The position numbers were made by a program, and so were the translations under genes. Positions 62,555 through 64,000 of a DNA stretch of 64,000 bases are shown piece after piece; position 1 is the first letter of the stretch, and each line of letters begins with the position of its first letter. The stretch is from Paragonimus westermani. Lineage: Eukaryota > Platyhelminthes > Trematoda > Plagiorchiida > Troglotrematidae. The stretch lies in the NCBI GenBank assembly GCA_008508345.1, contig QNGE01000974.1, positions 23,132-87,131 on the forward strand, written 5' to 3'. The notes under the pieces were generated by a model. The model saw nothing but the letters and a program-made list of their open reading frames with translations, did no database searches and was not told where the DNA came from.

Positions 62555-62775
62555 TACCTTCGCTCTTTTTAGAAGTCGTCACTAGTGCATATCTTTGCCA
62601 CGGCCGCGACTAGGACTCCGAAAACGCTTTCACGAGGTGTTGTGTTGAGGACTGCGCCAGTGGCCTTAGACTGTGCACGACTGAACCATAACAGGTGAAC
62701 GCTGAAACACATTCGCTTGTGATTAATGTTCTAATTGCCTCAAATATGCGAAACCCAAAATCCACTACTACCCAT
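62555..62775 (-). repeat. HHR-SINE copy 7
   Basis: The reverse complement gives ACATTAATCACAAGCGAATG, GTTCACCTGTTATGGTTCAG, TCGTGCACAGTCTAAGGCCA, GTCGCGGCCGTGGCAAAGAT, then ATGCACTAGTGACGA and GAGCGAAG. The hammerhead at about 62550-62590 has CTAGTGACGA for CTACTGACGA and GAAG for GAAA, so it is decayed. It lies head to head with copy 8. Confidence 0.7.
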
Positions 62776-62789
62776 TAGTAACCAAATCA

Positions 62790-63170
62790 TCGCTCAACAA
62801 GTTGATGAATTCTGTAACTTCAGTTTGGAGAAAAATCCTGGTCAAGAGGTCATCGATTGGAGTTAACAGGACAGTTACTGTCTTTTTTCGAGGCGATCGG
62901 ATCACCCGATCATTACTCACAGTTGAAGGTTATTAACGGTTCACCTGCGGTGGTTTAGTCGTGCAAAATGTGAGGTCACTGGCTCATTCCTCAACTTGGT
63001 TATCTCACGAAAGCGTAGCCGGAATTCCAGTCCAGGCGGTGGCAAGGGTATGCACTAATGATAAGTTATAATGAGAACGAAACTCAAGTATAGTGGTTCT
63101 TTTCGAGAAAGACCGACTGGAATTTCTGTGAGAATGTGACAGCTGCAATCATTCGTGAGCGATTGACCAT
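62790..63170 (+). repeat. HHR-SINE copy 8
   Basis: Full-length by block order: CTCAACAAGTTGATGAATTC, CATCGATTGGAGTTAACAGG, ACAGTTACTGTC, CGAGGCGATCGGATC, TCGTGCAAAATGTGAGGTCA, GTCCAGGCGGTGGCAAGGGT, then the ribozyme region and GTGACAGCTGCAATCATTCG. The ribozyme (63052-63096) has lost the CTGATGA strand (now ATGATAA) but keeps GAAA and GCACTA. Confidence 0.75.
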
Positions 63171-63499
63171 TTATACAGAAAACTCCTAATCTATTACTCA
63201 CCGGTAATCGTAATCATACATAATTAACCGGTTTGCCAACCAGGAAAACCTACAGTAAAAAATTGAATTCAACAATAGGATTCAAACAGCTTTCATATCG
63301 CGTAACCAAGTGCTCACAAAAGATGCAGGGTGCACACTCACTGCTATAACGGTTAGGTCACACAGTGCAGCAAACTAAAACACACGTAACAAGCTTGCGA
63401 CAGGAAAAACGCACTGCTCACCAAAAAGTTTACTGTACATAACACAACTACGGTTGCGTCAAAGAAAAGGGAATTACTAATGAAAATAAACATTCGTGA
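63171..63499. other. Unassigned sequence
   Basis: Short gap between HHR-SINE copy 8 and the PLE tail. Nothing recognised. Confidence 0.35.
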
Positions 63500-63650
63500 A
63501 ACAATTGGTTCCCTCGAGCAGTTTGAACAAAGCAGATAGAACATGAAGACTGGTAGATGCAAGCATTTCGTATTGACTCATCAGTACCAAACTTACAATA
63601 ACACGGGTGGGCTTTTTTTAAAGCAATCGATTTGAGGGGTGGAAAATCAA
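63500..63650 (-). repeat. PLE 3' tail with ribozyme
   Basis: The untranslated tail of the PLE at the right edge, starting about 20 nt after the coding stop at 63672. Closely similar to the solo tail at 25465-25580. Confidence 0.75.
63551..63589 (-). ncRNA. PLE-type hammerhead ribozyme, core intact
   Basis: Minus-strand order: TGGTA, CTGATGA (63578-63584), GTCAATAC, GAAA (63566-63569), TGC-TT-GCA, TC, then TACCA. TGGTA and TACCA pair perfectly as stem I, and TGC/GCA close stem III with a 2-nt loop. Stem II is minimal, with two pairs. Predicted cleavage is between 63556 and 63555. Hammerheads in Penelope-like elements are established knowledge; this copy sits about 80 nt after the GIY-YIG stop. 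Confidence 0.8.
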
Positions 63651-63671
63651 TAAGCGAGAGAGGATAAGACA

Positions 63672-63999
63672 TTAAGTCCAGGGCAGGGTCAGGTTCACGA
63701 ACAGTTGTTTCTGAACACAGAGAGCTGGTCTGAGTCGATTAATTGCAACTGCTTCAGCGAACCGTAAGAATCTCGGGTTGGAATGTCGCAACAGGATTTT
63801 GAATGCACAAGATGGATCGGTAGCATGACCGGTGGTCAAGACGTGTCTAGCGACTGAGGAAACTGGCTGTTTATGCGTTTCAGAAACATTACCATTCTCC
63901 GGTAACGCGGACTTCTGTACCCATTTAGGTAAATGTTCCTTCATTCTGGAGATCAAGCATCTCTCGGTTCTGCCTATGTAACTTTCTCCGCAGTTACAT
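63672..63999 (-). CDS. PLE GIY-YIG endonuclease, partial at window edge
   Basis: The minus-strand frame is open from the window edge to the stop at 63672, about 109 codons. It begins CNCGESYIGRTERCLISRMK, the YIG strand and catalytic-helix Arg region, then EHLPKWVQKS, then SSVARHVLTTGHATDPSCAF and LLRHSNPRFLRFAEAVAINR, ending LTLPWT. The usual GIY strand lies beyond the edge. No stop or frameshift is seen, unlike the copies at 6.4 and 24.1 kb, so this may be a younger insertion. It is not possible to tell whether an intact RT follows. Confidence 0.85.
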   Translation of the reverse strand, partial: CNCGESYIGRTERCLISRMKEHLPKWVQKSALPENGNVSETHKQPVSSVARHVLTTGHATDPSCAFKILLRHSNPRFLRFAEAVAINRLRPALCVQKQLFVNLTLPWT

Positions 64000-64000
64000 A

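Noticed and set aside
1..64000. CRISPR array, prophage, operon or other prokaryotic system
   Set aside because: No regularly spaced repeats, no Shine-Dalgarno-led gene chains and no long open frames; all recognised elements are eukaryotic retroelements.

Overview
The window looks like gene-poor nuclear DNA from a digenean trematode, most likely schistosome-like. The evidence is indirect. It combines decayed Penelope-like elements (PLEs), RTE- and CR1-type LINEs, a Ty3/gypsy relic with a solo LTR, a tRNA-headed SINE, and a SINE-like repeat carrying a hammerhead ribozyme (HHR) in the style of schistosome Sm-alpha. There is no prokaryotic gene layout, no operon, no CRISPR array and no complete protein-coding gene. 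All identifications come from reading the sequence; none was checked against a database.

Layout. 1-7 kb: a LINE tail, a GC-rich repeat family (called W here) with an internal tandem duplication, a 24-bp perfect palindrome, the first HHR-SINE copy, and a PLE GIY-YIG relic with a decayed ribozyme. 10-17 kb: an RTE endonuclease scrap, an inverted pair of HHR-SINE copies, and a second W copy. 21.7-22.1 kb: a solo LTR with a 5-bp target-site duplication. 23.8-27.1 kb: a PLE cluster with a plus-strand relic flanked by HHR-like motifs, a solo PLE tail, and a longer minus-strand PLE with RT motif C (YVDD) and GIY-YIG. 29.7-34 kb: minus-strand RTE and CR1 LINE remnants. 36.2, 46.4 and 51.2-51.7 kb: tRNA-headed SINE copies, one inside a large inverted repeat. 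40.3-40.8 kb: a gypsy RT fragment abutting a third W copy. 44-45.5, 54.7-55.0 and 62.5-63.2 kb: more HHR-SINE copies, including the best preserved ribozyme at 54922-54966. 63.5-64 kb: the 3' end of a well-preserved PLE, with open GIY-YIG and a near-perfect HHR, running off the right edge.

How the parts relate. The consistent signal is the coupling of retroelement ends to self-cleaving RNA motifs. Each of the four PLE GIY-YIG coding ends has an HHR or HHR-like motif about 80-140 nt downstream on the same strand. A separate SINE-like family carries its own HHR and is present in eight partial copies. The rest is unannotated AT-leaning sequence with a few weak exon candidates that have splice-like borders. 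None could be tied to a known protein, and some are expected by chance in 64 kb.
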